Positions 1 to 9,212 of a stretch of 25,324 bases of DNA are shown here, one piece after another; positions within the stretch are counted from its first letter, which is position 1, and each line of letters begins with the position of its first letter. Both the position numbers and the translations under genes were made by a program. This DNA comes from Pelagophyceae sp. CCMP2097. Lineage: Eukaryota; Sar; Pelagophyceae. The stretch lies in assembly GCA_026770575.1 (NCBI GenBank), contig MU657331.1, positions 21,904 through 47,227 of the forward strand. Reading direction: 5' to 3'. The notes beneath the pieces are model-generated. The model saw nothing but the letters and a program-made list of their open reading frames with translations. It searched no databases and was not told the origin of the DNA.

Positions 1-59
1 AAGCATTTTTGCACCAATCCAAGAGCTTAAAAAGTGTGGAAAAGTTCAGAAGAAGGTTG

Positions 60-120
60 GAATCCAATAGGGGATCCTGAATCCAATAGGGGAAAGGACT
101 TCCTATCGGCCGGTATATAA
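60..120 (+). promoter_or_regulatory. Core promoter: two CCAAT repeats and a TATA box
   Basis: A 15-bp direct repeat, GAATCCAATAGGGGA, occurs at 60-74 and 79-93, and each copy carries a CCAAT core. TATATAA follows at 114-120, about 130 bp before the ATG at 249. CCAAT elements upstream of a TATA box are a classical RNA polymerase II arrangement, and the distance leaves room for a 5' UTR of roughly 100 nt. The repeat and TATA box are seen directly; their activity is inferred. Confidence 0.55.
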
Positions 121-248
121 ACACCAGTCGCCAAAAACACCAAACGTAACCGGCGATAAGTTGTAGTAAGCCTCTCGCGAGAAGCCCCCGCAGCCCGCCG
201 CCGCAGCCCGCCGCCGCAGCCGCCCAGCCGCCCGCCGCCTACAGCGCC

Positions 249-3200
249 ATGCTGGTCCGCGCGCTTCTGCTCTGCGCGGCGGCGGTCGATGGGTTGGCGG
301 CGAAGAAGGGCTCGGCGGTCAAGGGAGGAACTTCCAAACCCGCGGGCGGCGGCTTCGGCGCCCCTTCCGATAAGAAACCAGTCGCCCTCACCGCCGCCCA
401 GCTCCTCAACCGCGCGGACAAGCGGTGCGCAGACAAGCGGGGGGGGCGCGGGTCGGCGCCTCGGGCGGGTTTCCAACTGGGCGCCTCGGGTGCTTCGCCC
501 GCTGCTCGTGCGACCCGGTCTTTGAAACGCGTTTAGGTATGACGAGCTGGAGGCCAAGTATGCGCTTCACGACACTTTGGTGTTCAGAGATTATGTCGTC
601 ACGGTCCGCGTGCCGGCAGACGATACCACCGCGCTCGCCTCGCAGCTCCGAGACTGGGTGCCCGTCGCCTGCCTTGGTGAGGCCGCGTCCTGGAAGCGGA
701 AATCCGAAAAATCGTGCGAAAGGAGGCAAGCAGCGGCGGTGATTTTGTCAAGTGCGCGGACGTTGTGGCAGGGACCCCGTCGCGGGACGTTGCCACGGCA
801 TTCTTGCCACGGGGACCTTGCCACAGGGATCTTGTCTGAGACCTTGTCACAGAGCTCCTGTCACAAGGACCTTGTCACGGTATCGTGTCACGGGACCTTG
901 CCACAGGGACCTTGCCACAGGGGCCTCGTCCTGTGAACTTGTCACAGGGGCCTTGTCTTGGGACCTTGCCAAAGGGACCTCGGCAGGGGGACCTTGTCAC
1001 CACAGTCCTAGGGAATTTGTCGCAGGAACCTTGTCACAGGGACGTGTCAAGGAGACTTTTGCCAACGGAACTTTGTTACTTGGACTGTGTCACACAGTGA
1101 CGGTGTCACAGGGACCATGTCACGGGAACCGTGTCACAAGGTCCGTATCACAGGGTTACTGTCACGGGACCCTGGCACGGGCCTTTGGCGCGGGACCTTG
1201 TCACAGGGGGCTCGTAACAGGGATCTTGTCACAAGGACCTTGTCAAAGGGACCTCGTCATAGGGACCTTGCCAGAGGGACCTTGCCAGAGGGACCTTGTC
1301 GCGGGGCCTCGCCACAAAACCTCGCCTTTGAACCTCGTCCCGGGGCCTCGTTGCAGGGCCTCGTCGCGGGACCTCGTCACTTGGGTCTCTTCAAAGGGCC
1401 TCGTCGCAGGGGGCCTTGTCACGGGGCTGTGTCAATGAAACGTGTCATAGAGGCCTTGCCGTAGAGACCGTACCTCGCCATGGAACCTCGTCACAGGGGC
1501 GTCCCCGAGGCCCCTCGACGTCGTGCGTTGCTCGACGCCCCGGGGCCCTCCGCACTGTCTCGGGCAACCACGGGGGCCGAAGAGCAGATGGAAAGGCGCC
1601 CGCCGCTCGATTTCTCCGCAGGGACCTTTGCCAGGGGCTTTTGCAGATGATGTACCCAGAGAGCAGGAGCAGTGACAGTGTCTTCGGGTCGGGTCGGGTT
1701 TTCAATCAGTGCCAAACCCAGAGGGTCGCGGCTTTGTCGAACAACGAAGCCCGTCTTCTCGCGTCGGGTTTGGGTTTTGGCCTCGGCAAGACCCGCGGGT
1801 CGACGGGCTGAAACGCGCAAACCTGGCAAGCCCGACCCACGGGTTGAAAGGAACACCCAGACCCGTCCCTGCTCCTGCCTCCGGCTCCTCGAGACGGCCC
1901 CTCGAGACGGTCCCTCAAGAAGGCCGTTCGAAACGACGCCTTGAGACGGTCCCTCGAGAGGCTCGGACGGTTCCTTTGAGGGTCCCTCGACGGGCCCTCT
2001 GTGACGGCGGTTTCTCAACGGTCCCATGGACGGTCACTCGGCTGCTGGCCCCTCGACTACAGCTCCTCTGCGACGTCCCTCGGATGGTCGCTTGAATGGT
2101 CCCTCGGACGGTCGCTTGGATGGTCCTTCGGACGGTCGCTTGGATGGTCCCTCGACGGTCCCTTGGGCGGTCCTTTGGACAGTTCCTTTAGACAGTTCCA
2201 TTGGAGAGTCCCTTGGAGGGTCCCTCGACGGTTCCGTGGACGGTCCCTCGGACGGTCGGTTTGGATGGTCGCTCGACGGTCCCTCGGGCGATCCCTCGGG
2301 TGGTCCTTCGGACACTTCCTTTAGACTGTTGCTTGGACGGTCCCTCGGGCGGTGCCTCGAACGGTCTTCCTGCGACGGTTCTGTGGAAGGTCTCTTTGAC
2401 GGTCCCTTGGACAGTCCTCTGTCGGTCCTTTTGGGGCAGTCCCGTGTAGGGTCCCTCGGACGGTCCCTTGGGCGGTTGCTCGGTTGCCGTCTCCTCGACT
2501 GTGGCCCCTCTGCGTCCCTCGGGGCGGCTCCTCGGACGGGGCCTCGGACGGTCGTTGGATGCTCCCTCGGGTGGTCGCTTGGGCGGTCCCTTGTACAGTC
2601 TCTTTGGGCAGTTCCTTGGACGGTCCCTCGACGGTCCCTTGGACGGTCACTCGACTACGGCCCCTCTGCGACGTCCCCTGGGCGGGCCCTGGTCGCTTGG
2701 CCGGGCCCTCTCTCAAACCATATGGCATCCCGTGCGAGGAACGGTAAAGGCATCCCGAACGCGCGTCTCTGGCGTCGGAACCCTGCGTGGGGAATTGATC
2801 GGGCCCTTGAAAGAGGCCGAAGCAAGTAACCATGCAGAGCTTTGCAAGTGGCCGTGCAGGGGCCCGTCCGGAGAGCTTTTCAATTCGTGCCAAACCCTAA
2901 GAGTCGCGGGTTTGTCGAGCGTCTTTTCACGTCGGGTTTTGGCCGCGGCCAGACCCACTCAAAAACGAGTCGGCCAAAACGCACAAACCCGGCAAGCCCG
3001 GCGCGCGGGTTGAAGGGCAAACCCGAACCCGCCCCTGCTCTTGCTGTGTCAACGCCGGGCCCGGCGACGCGGCCCCTCGCCGGAAGGACCGCTGCACCGT
3101 CGCGTGCCTCGGCGCGCAAAGGCGACGCACGGCTCTCCGAGGGACCCTTTGCTCCAAGGGGCCCTTTACTGAGAGAAATCGGCGCGAGGCGGCCGCCGCG

Positions 3201-6200
3201 GGGCTTTACGAACCACGGGGCTGCACCAAAAGGGGCCCGTGAAACGGCGGGGCTCGGGGCCACGGGGCCCGAGAAACGGCGGGGCAAGCGGAGAAAGGCC
3301 CGCGCGCCGAAGCCCCGTAAACCGCGAGGCAAAGTTCCCACCCAGCTCGCACCCAGCCAAAGCCACCCCCAGGCGAGCGGCAAAGTTCCCACCCAGCCAA
3401 AGCCACCCCCATTTGAGCGGCATCCCGCTCAGGAAACCTCCACGCAGACCGGGGCCCCCATCGATGCGTCTTTTCCTCCGGCCCAAAAAGGTTTGGTTCG
3501 ACCGACGAGGCATCTTCGCGCGTCGACCGCGGCCAGAAAGCGGCCCTCGTTGGAGGCCGCCCTCGACGCCCTCGACACCGCTCTCGACGTTGCCGAAATT
3601 CTTGTGCGGGGCCACCATCCGCTTTCACAAGTTGCGCGCGTCTCCGCTTTCACACAACCCACTGTCAGGCGTCGCCGACGCGCGCGAATCCAAGACGGCG
3701 GTGCCCATCGCCATCGCCACTTATCGTGCGAGAGCGGCGTCGGTCCAAGAGGCGGGGGCGCCCGAAACTTGGGCAGTGAAATTTCAAAACAACCGCCATC
3801 CAGGCCGCGAGATCGTCGAGATTGCGAAAATGCGCCTCGGCGGCGCCGCGGCCAAGTGCGTCTTTTGGGAAGCGGGGCCGAAGACGTTGTCGACGCTGCG
3901 TGATAGCATCCAACCAAACGTTAGCGCCGTCACTTCGTCACCGGCAATCGAGTTCGCCTACGAGCCCATCGAGGCGTGGCACACGCGCGTGCGTTTGAAA
4001 AGCGTTTTTTTTAGTGGCAACGTGGCACTCTGGCACGCAACGTCACCTTTGGCACACAACGTCACCTTTGCAGGTTTTGGAAACCGTCCGCGTGGGTTCT
4101 TCGGCGAAGAAGGACGCGCTCGGCGTCTCGGCCAAGACGCTGCGCTTGAGCGACGACCAAGTGGATGACATTGCTGCAGTTAAAGACGTGCGTCTTCTCA
4201 TCAACGGAGCGACATTAGGCGCCATTTGTGACCGTGATGTAACGCCATTCGGAGAGGCGCCACTCCGCCCTCGGCGTTTGCGACGCTCTTCGGAGCGGCG
4301 CCGCACGCGCTTTGTAGGCCTACAAGGTGGCGATGAGGCGCGCGCACCCGGACTCGCGCGAGGTCGCTGCGGAAGGTCCGTTACCGACTTTCGATGCGTT
4401 CCCGAGTTTCGATGGCAGCTACGTCCCAGGTCCGATTTAAGGGCTTCCGAGAGTTTTTTATGGCAGCGACATCCAGGAGCAGGGACGGGTTCGTGTTTGC
4501 CCTGTTCAACCCGCGGGTCGGGCTTGCTGGGTTTGCGCCTTTTGATCGACCCGTCTTTGAGCGGGTCTGGCCGTAGCCTGAACCCGACGCGAGAAGACGG
4601 GTTTGGTCGCGGAGACAAACCTGAGACCCGAGGATCCGGCACAGATTGAAAACCCGATCCGACCCGAATACACCGTTCCTGCTCCTGGCTGTACGGCGCC
4701 GCGGCCTGACAGTCGCCCCCCTGCAAGGCCTCTTTGGCCAGGACTCGCCCGGCCTTTACGCGGGCACTCGCAAGGCCCTTTGAAAGACCCTTGAACCGCG
4801 GCCCCTTCGAGGTCTCTTTCAATTGGATCGCACCGCTCCGGAACCGCACGTCTTTCGAGCGGCGGGATCGGGCCCTCCCAAGGGCGCCCGCGCCGCGGAT
4901 CGGGCCTCAGAAGCCACGGTCCACGCGACGTTATGAGGGGCCGTCGAGACGGGGCCAACAAGAGGGGCTCCTCGAGGTGCCGACTCGAGGGACCGTCCAA
5001 AGGGACCGTTTCGCGGGGCCCTCTCGAGGGGCGTTCAAGGGCCCTTGAAAGAGGCCTTGCAAGCGACCGCGCAGAGGCCGGGCAAGTGACGACCAAAGTA
5101 GCTCTCCGGACGGACTCTTGCAAGGCCTCTTTGGCAGCTACTTGCCCGGCCAAATGCACGGTCACTTGTAAGGCCTCTTTCAAGGGCCCTTGAAGATCTC
5201 TCCCGGCGGGCCCTTGCAGAGGCCTCTTTGGCGGCCACTTACAAAGCCTTTGCACGGTCGATTGCAAGGCCTCGTTTAAGGGCCCGCCCGAACGACTGTC
5301 CAGGGGACGTCGCATTCGAGGCCGCAGTCGAGGGGCCGGCAGCCGAGTGACCGTGCTAGGGACCGTCGAGGGGCCGCGTCAAAGCGGCTGACACAGAGGA
5401 CCCTCAAAAAGACGCTCAAAGGGACTGTCCAGAGGAAGTGTCCAAGAAACCAATCGAGAGGCTGTCCTAGCCTTTCGAGGGGCCGTCTCAAGGCGCCGTT
5501 TCGAATGGACATCGAAAGGGCTATCTCGAGGGGCTGTCTCCAGGGGCCGTCTCGAGGGGCCGGAGAGAGGAGCCTTCTCGAGGGCCCGTCTCAAGGCGCC
5601 GTTTCGAATGGCCGTCTCAAGGGGCCGTCTCGAGTGGATGGAGAGAAGATCCTTCTCGAGGCGCCATTTCGAATGGCCATCGAAAGGGCCTTTTCGAGGG
5701 GTCGTCTCAGGAGGTAGTCTCGAGAAGCCCTCTCGAGGGGCCTTTTCGTATGGCCGTCTCCAGGCGCCGTCTCGAGGGGTCGTCTTGAGGCACCGTCTCG
5801 AGGGGCCGTCTCAAGGCGCCGTTTCGAATGGCCATCGAAAGGGGTCGTCTCGAGACGCCGTCTCCAGGGGCCTTCCCGAAGCGCCGTTCCAAGGCGCCGT
5901 TTCGAAGAGCCGGAGAAAGGAGAAACGACGGGATCGTGTTTGCACTTCAACCCGCGCGTCGGGTTTGCCGGTTTTGCGCGTTTGACCGACCCGTCTTTGA
6001 GCGGGTCTGGCCGCGGCACGAAGCCGACCCTTCGAAGACGGGTTTGGTATCTCGACAGACCCGCCACCCTTTGGGTTTGACACAAATTGAGCAACTCGAG
6101 CCGAATACACAGCCCCTGCTCCTGAGAGGGCTTCCGAGAGGGGTTCCTCGGCGCCAGTCTGAAACCCCGGCGCTTCTAGGCGAGACCGCGCCGACGCTGT

Positions 6201-6718
6201 CCGAGGTCAAGGCCGCTTACGAGAAGCTCTCCGACGCGCTCGCAAAGTACGTTCGCGCGCTGCCTGTTGCAAAAGAAAGCCCAGTGACGATGCAAAGTTT
6301 GTATTCACCTGAAGTTCGCAAAACGTTTCTCGTGACGAGACCAATTAACGCCGAGGGCCGGATATCCCGGATCGGGTGTTCAAGGCGAGGGAAAGTATCG
6401 ACAGTCCGATTTAGGCAAAGCAGCGCTGCGGGAGCCTATACCTCAATCGGCGGCAAAGCAAGAGACTTTGGCACCGTCCGAAACGCAAAACGCGAGGCCG
6501 ACATCGAGGCCGCAGTCGTCGCGCTGCAGTGCGTGGGCGGGGGGGCGCGTCGTTTTGCGGTTTGGGGGCTTTTGCCGTCTCCTTTTTATCTCGTGCGCCG
6601 CCTCGTCGACGCCCGTTTTCCTAGGACAGACTATGTGACCATGTTTTTGGCGCGCAACGTGCAGAAGGCGGCGGCGGCGCAAAGGGAAAGCGCGGCGGCC
6701 CTCGCGGAAGCCCTGTAA
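249..6718 (+). CDS. Nine-exon gene: secretory-signal protein with J-domain-like region (336 aa)
   Basis: Exons by my reconstruction: 249-424, 537-676, 3669-3725, 3804-3988, 4074-4187, 4318-4429, 6180-6246, 6463-6528, 6625-6718. They total 1011 nt (336 codons plus TAA), and every junction keeps phase without an internal stop. Donors are gtgcgc, gtgagg, gtgcga, gtgcgt, gtgcgt, gtccga, gtacgt and gtgcgt; acceptors are mostly pyrimidine-AG. Residues 1-18 (MLVRALLLCAAAVDGLAA) look like a signal peptide, possibly the first part of a plastid-targeting signal. Residues 75-106 contain FRDYVVTVRV and DWVPVACLG, and 174-179 is EFAYEP. This spacing recalls small plastid proteins of the HHL1/DUF6523 type, but that is only an impression. 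Residues 200-236 resemble a J-domain (ALGV, then AVKDAYKVAMRRAHPD with HPD at 234-236). VKAAYEKLSDAL after a ~35-residue insert resembles J-domain helix III. The C-terminus is an Ala/Glu-rich helix. Introns 2 (677-3668) and 6 (4430-6179) are filled with repeats. The function is not known. The exon chain is good; the domain names are moderate to weak. Confidence 0.72.
763..1460 (+). repeat. Minisatellite, ~14-15 bp TTGTCACAGGGACC family (intron 2 of the first gene)
   Basis: About fifty degenerate tandem units centred on CCTTGTCACAGGGA fill the first part of the 3.0-kb intron. Units vary at one to four positions and in length. The same motif recurs downstream of the gene at 6850-6990 and 7560-7760. 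Long open frames here simply translate the repeat (peptides like SQGPCH) and are not genes. Confidence 0.85.
1675..1885 (+). repeat. Copy 1 of the ~200-bp GGGTCGGGTT module
   Basis: This is a non-tandem block containing GTGCCAAACCCAGAGGGTCG, GACCCGCGGGTC and a right end of CCCTGCTCCTG. The left side carries GGAGCAG, so the ends look like short inverted repeats. Related blocks lie at about 2875-3048, 4470-4695 (inverted), 5915-6125 (inverted), 17640-17865 and 18335-18520. All are inside introns and next to 12-15-bp minisatellites. Confidence 0.7.
1880..2690 (+). repeat. Minisatellite, ~12 bp GGTCCCTCGGAC family (intron 2)
   Basis: Tandem 12-mers related to GGTCCCTCGGAC and GGTCGCTTGGAT run for about 0.8 kb, starting directly after the first ~200-bp module. 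The unit length is a multiple of three, so several frames stay open and give repetitive Ser/Leu/Gly/Arg peptides. The 267-codon open frame beginning at 2026 is one of these and is not considered a gene. Confidence 0.85.
2690..3048 (+). repeat. Linker block plus copy 2 of the ~200-bp module
   Basis: The linker (about 2690-2880) contains AAACCATATGGCATCCCGTG, GAACCCTGCGTGG, CCCTTGAAAGAGGCC and CAGGGGCCCGTCCGGAGAGC. It has a close counterpart at 18125-18335, where the same words come in the same order. The second module follows at about 2875-3048, with the words CGTGCCAAACCC, GGCCGCGGCCAGACCC and CCCGAACCCGCCCCTGCTC. Together with the array before it this forms a composite of module, minisatellite, linker and module. 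Confidence 0.7.
3049..3668 (+). other. 3' part of intron 2: GC-rich sequence with a local ~50-bp duplication
   Basis: No exon with matching phase was found between the second module and the acceptor at 3667-3668. GGCAAAGTTCCCACCCAG appears at about 3329 and 3380 as part of a ~50-bp local duplication, and GAAACGGCGGGGC appears twice near 3240 and 3272. Long open frames exist on both strands here, but they are GC-driven and do not join the neighbouring exons better than the model given. Confidence 0.45.
4470..4695 (-). repeat. Copy 3 of the ~200-bp module, inverted (intron 6)
   Basis: This is the reverse complement of the module. It is bounded by CCAGGAGCAGGGACGGGTTC on the left and ACCGTTCCTGCTCCTGG on the right, the clearest short terminal inverted repeat among the copies. 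Inside are GACCCGTCTTTGAGCGGGTC and CAACCCGCGGGTCGGG. It lies about 40 bp after the donor at 4430. Confidence 0.7.
4696..5915 (-). repeat. Inverted linker and GGGGCCGTCTCGAGG minisatellite (intron 6)
   Basis: From about 4700 to 5290 the linker words seen in intron 2 (AAGGGCCCTTGAAAGAGGCC, GCAAGGCCTCTTT) occur in mixed orientation. From about 5290 to 5915 there is a tandem array of GGGGCCGTCTCGAGG, GGCGCCGTTTCGAATGGCC and related units of 15-19 bp. The order is inverted relative to intron 2, as if the whole composite had been inserted the other way round. Confidence 0.72.
5915..6125 (-). repeat. Copy 4 of the ~200-bp module, inverted (intron 6)
   Basis: The block carries CGGGATCGTGTTTGC, CAACCCGCGCGTCGGG, GACCCGTCTTTGAGCGGGTC and, at the right end, CCCCTGCTCCTGAG. 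It lies about 55 bp upstream of the acceptor at 6178-6179. Copies 3 and 4 therefore flank the array of this intron, as copies 1 and 2 do in intron 2. Confidence 0.7.
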
Positions 6719-7987
6719 AACCTCCTTTTCAAAGCCAGCGCCAGGGCGGTGTGCTGGGATGATCCCAGACGGGCGAGTCGGTGACGATGTCTCCTTACGA
6801 GCATCAGGGACCAAAGGGGCGTCGTCAAAGGGGTGCTTGTCTCAAAGGCATGTCCTTGTCACAGAGACATGAGCGTCTTGCGCGGGACATTGCCGCGGGT
6901 CCTTGCCGCAGGATCCTCGCCGCAGTGAATTTGCCACAGGGGTCCTTGTCACAATGGAACCTTGCCACGGGGGCCTAGGCACCTTGCCACGGGGGCGTCG
7001 CATTCGGTTGCTTGTCAACCTCTTTTTGTAGGGTGCTTGTCAGCCTAGCCAGACCTTCCCAAAGGGCCAAAAAGACCTCGTCCTGGGAACGAGTCACGGG
7101 GGCCTTGTCTTCGAGTTGTTCCGTAGAGGCACCTCTCGTCCGGCTCTTCGGCGCACCTCGCCAGGTACCTCTTCGGACCGGGGCACCTGCAAAGGCGGAG
7201 CACCTCGCGGACCACTGATTACCTCGAACCCCCAGGGCCCCAGGGGCGTAGAGGCGTCCACCGGTGTTTCAATTGCAGTGGTAGAGCCCTCTACGTTCCA
7301 GGGACGGATGAATGAGACGTTAAAAAGGCGGCGGCGGCGCGGGAAAGCGCCGCCGCGGCCCTTCGCGGAAGCCTCGTAAAAACTCTTTTCCAACGCCGGC
7401 GCCAGCGGGACAGTGTTCTGGGATGATCCCAGATGGGCGAGTTTTGTCTCCTCAAGAGCATACAATTTGTATGGAGTCTGGGACCAAATGGGCGTATTCA
7501 AAGGGGTCTCAAGGGCATGTCGTCACAGAGACCACCGCGTCTTGCACCGGACCGTGCCGCGGGCCCTTGCCGCAGGAACCGCAGTGAATTTGCCACGGGG
7601 TCCTTGGCACAATGGAACCTTGCCACGGGGACCTTGCCGTAGTAGCACGGGGACCTCGTACTCCGGTTGCTTGTCAGCCTTGCCAGACTGGACCTTCCCA
7701 AAGGGACCTTGCCAGACGGGACCTTCCCAAAGGGACCTCACCAGACGGGACCTCTTCCTGGGAACGAGTCCCGGGGGCCTTCTTCTCGTTGTTGCGTAGA
7801 GGCGCCGACTCTTCGTTTCCCCATGCCAGGTATCTCTTCGGCCCTTTGGCGGCGCACGCAAAGGCGGAGAACCTCGCGGACCACAGTGTTTTTCAAACCC
7901 CCAGGAGCGGAGAGGCGCCCACCGGCTTTCCATCGCAGTGGTGGGGCCCTATACGTTCCAGAGGCGGATGAATTCGACGTGAAATAA
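6666..7987 (+). repeat. Tandem segmental duplication (~660 bp, two units)
   Basis: Unit 1 (about 6666-7325) and unit 2 (about 7326-7987) match along their length. Both begin with AAGGCGGCGGCGGCGC, then share TGGGATGATCCCAGA, GCAGTGAATTTGCCAC, TTGCCAC-rich repeats and CGTTCCAG..CGGATGAAT. Unit 1 starts inside the last exon of the upstream gene, so unit 2 carries a copy of that exon's 3' end. TCACAGGGACC-type minisatellite is embedded in each unit. I see no independent gene in this 1.3 kb. Confidence 0.75.
7326..7380 (+). pseudogene. Broken duplicate of the last exon of the upstream gene
   Basis: The stretch is similar to 6666-6718, the coding 3' end of the nine-exon gene (KAAAAQRESAAALAEAL then stop). 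In the copy the frame starts KAAAARESAAAALRGSLV and runs past the original stop position because of small indels. It has no acceptor or upstream exon of its own and is best read as debris of the tandem duplication. Confidence 0.6.
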
Positions 7988-7992
7988 GCGTC

Positions 7993-8703
7993 TTACTTCT
8001 TCGTCTTGGATGCCTTTTTGTCCTTCTTCGACACCAAGTTTTGGACTGGGCTTTTAAAGCATTCCTTTCCGCTTTCCCCGCTTCCTTTTCCCTCTTCATC
8101 ATCTTCTCTGCCTCTTCCAGCGAGTCCTCGACTCGTCCTCGCAGGAAGCATCGCCCTTCTTAACGGTCCTTCAAATCCGGCAATATTTTCGTCAATCTTG
8201 ATCAGGTCGCGGTCGACGTCGGCCGACGCTCGCATAATCTCTAATGCTCCAAACTTGTTCTCCGCTTGCAACGGCGCTTCTTCGCGCGTCCGCCAGCTTC
8301 TTCAGCCGGACCGATTCCGTCCACATCGATGATTCGTTGGCGCCGGTGCCTTTTTCGGCGGGGCCCTCTTCCGAGTCGTCGGGGCCTTTTTCGGCGCATC
8401 GTATAGCGCGTGGCGCCTTTGGTGCCACCACATGCGGCGGCGCGTTTTTAAAAAAGTATTTTTGCAGGTCGAAGAAGGCGTTGGCAACGGCGGCAATGAA
8501 GGGGCCGTAGACGCCGAAGTGTTTTTTGCCAGACCTAATAATAAAGAAGAAGAAGAAGTTACAGGGCAGGCAGACCGGAAGGTCCTTCGGGATTGGACCT
8601 ACCCCTCCAACCCAAGAACCGTAGTGCTTCTCGCACCCTTTTCCGATTCGACGTTTGGCGAGTTTCCAGAGCGGCGCTCAAACCACGTTTGGCAGAGGCG
8701 CAT
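7993..8703 (-). CDS. Candidate two-exon gene, unknown function, 3' frame ambiguous
   Basis: Proposed exon 1 is 8603-8703, with ATG at 8703 and frame MRLCQTWFERRS. Its donor gtaggt meets a 68-nt intron ending in a strong CTTCTTCTTCTTCTT..TATTATTAG tract. Exon 2 starts at 8534 with matching phase (SGKKHFGVYGPFIAAVANAF) and continues openly to about 8250 (ESVRLKKLADARRSA). From about 8271 a different frame looks coding (ALEIMRASADVDRDLIKIDE) and runs to TAA at 7993 with a Lys-rich end (KKDKKASKTKK). A third frame at 8130-8040 reads as a coiled coil (EEAEKMMKREKEAGKAERNA). The shifts could be sequencing indels, a missed small intron or decay. The family is not recognised. That coding DNA lies here is fairly likely; the exact product is not secure. 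Confidence 0.45.
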
Positions 8704-8842
8704 ATGCCCAAATCGACTCCACGCCGGAGTCGAGGCGGCCCCAAGCTTCAGCTATTGAAAAGTCGGAGGAGTTATATTAGTCTAGGAAAGGCCGGATACG
8801 ATAGCAGGACCGGCGGGTATAAGCGCGGCGTTGGAGACGAAA

Positions 8843-9212
8843 ATGAGCTTGCATGGGCAGGCGCACGCGCGGCTCTTTGGACCGTCTCGAGCATGTGAGT
8901 CACGCGCTGGAGTTGCGGGCAAGTCCGAGGGACATTCCTCGATATTGGCCGGGCCTCTTTATAGCTTCGGAACTCTCGAAGCATGTAGTGGCACCCCTCG
9001 GTGAACTACGTTGTGCTTATCGAGCATCTTCGGCAAACTCGACTCGAACAACGGACTTGATATATTTCAAGAAGCAAACTTTTACGCCCGTCCATTTGCA
9101 ATCCCAGTTGGAATTCGTGCCGCTGACCGCAGCGCAAATCTCCGAGGATATGGAGCCGCTTTCGGGCGAGGAAGCAGAGGGGCCGGACGCCAGTTCGCCA
9201 ACGCCTTTGTAG
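8843..9212 (+). CDS. Candidate two-exon small protein (99 aa), unknown function
   Basis: ATG at 8843 sits in a good context (A at -3). Exon 1 is 8843-8894 and ends in phase 1 at a canonical GTGAGT donor. A 70-nt intron ends CTCTTTATAG, and exon 2, 8965-9212, continues in phase to TAG. The total is 300 nt. The C-terminus is acidic (EPLSGEEAEGPDASSPTPL). A TATAAGC stretch lies about 25 bp upstream of the ATG. An overlapping frame (9011-9331) also looks coding-like (FAIPVGIRAADRSANLRGYG), so the choice between them is uncertain. No domain is recognised. Confidence 0.35.

Noticed and set aside
27..557. 176-codon minus-strand open frame opposite the first exons
   Set aside because: It is the antisense shadow of a GC3-rich gene and crosses the promoter with its TATA box. 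No motif was seen.
763..1460. CRISPR-like look of repeated short motifs
   Set aside because: Units are contiguous and degenerate, with no unique spacers. The setting is an intron of a eukaryotic gene.
2026..2829. 267-codon plus-strand open frame
   Set aside because: It translates the 12-bp minisatellite; the unit length is a multiple of three, so it stays open without selection.
8603..8640. Alternative frame CEKHYGSWVGG for exon 1 of the small minus-strand gene
   Set aside because: It ends in phase 0 at the donor, whereas the following exon needs phase 2, and a TGA lies directly upstream.
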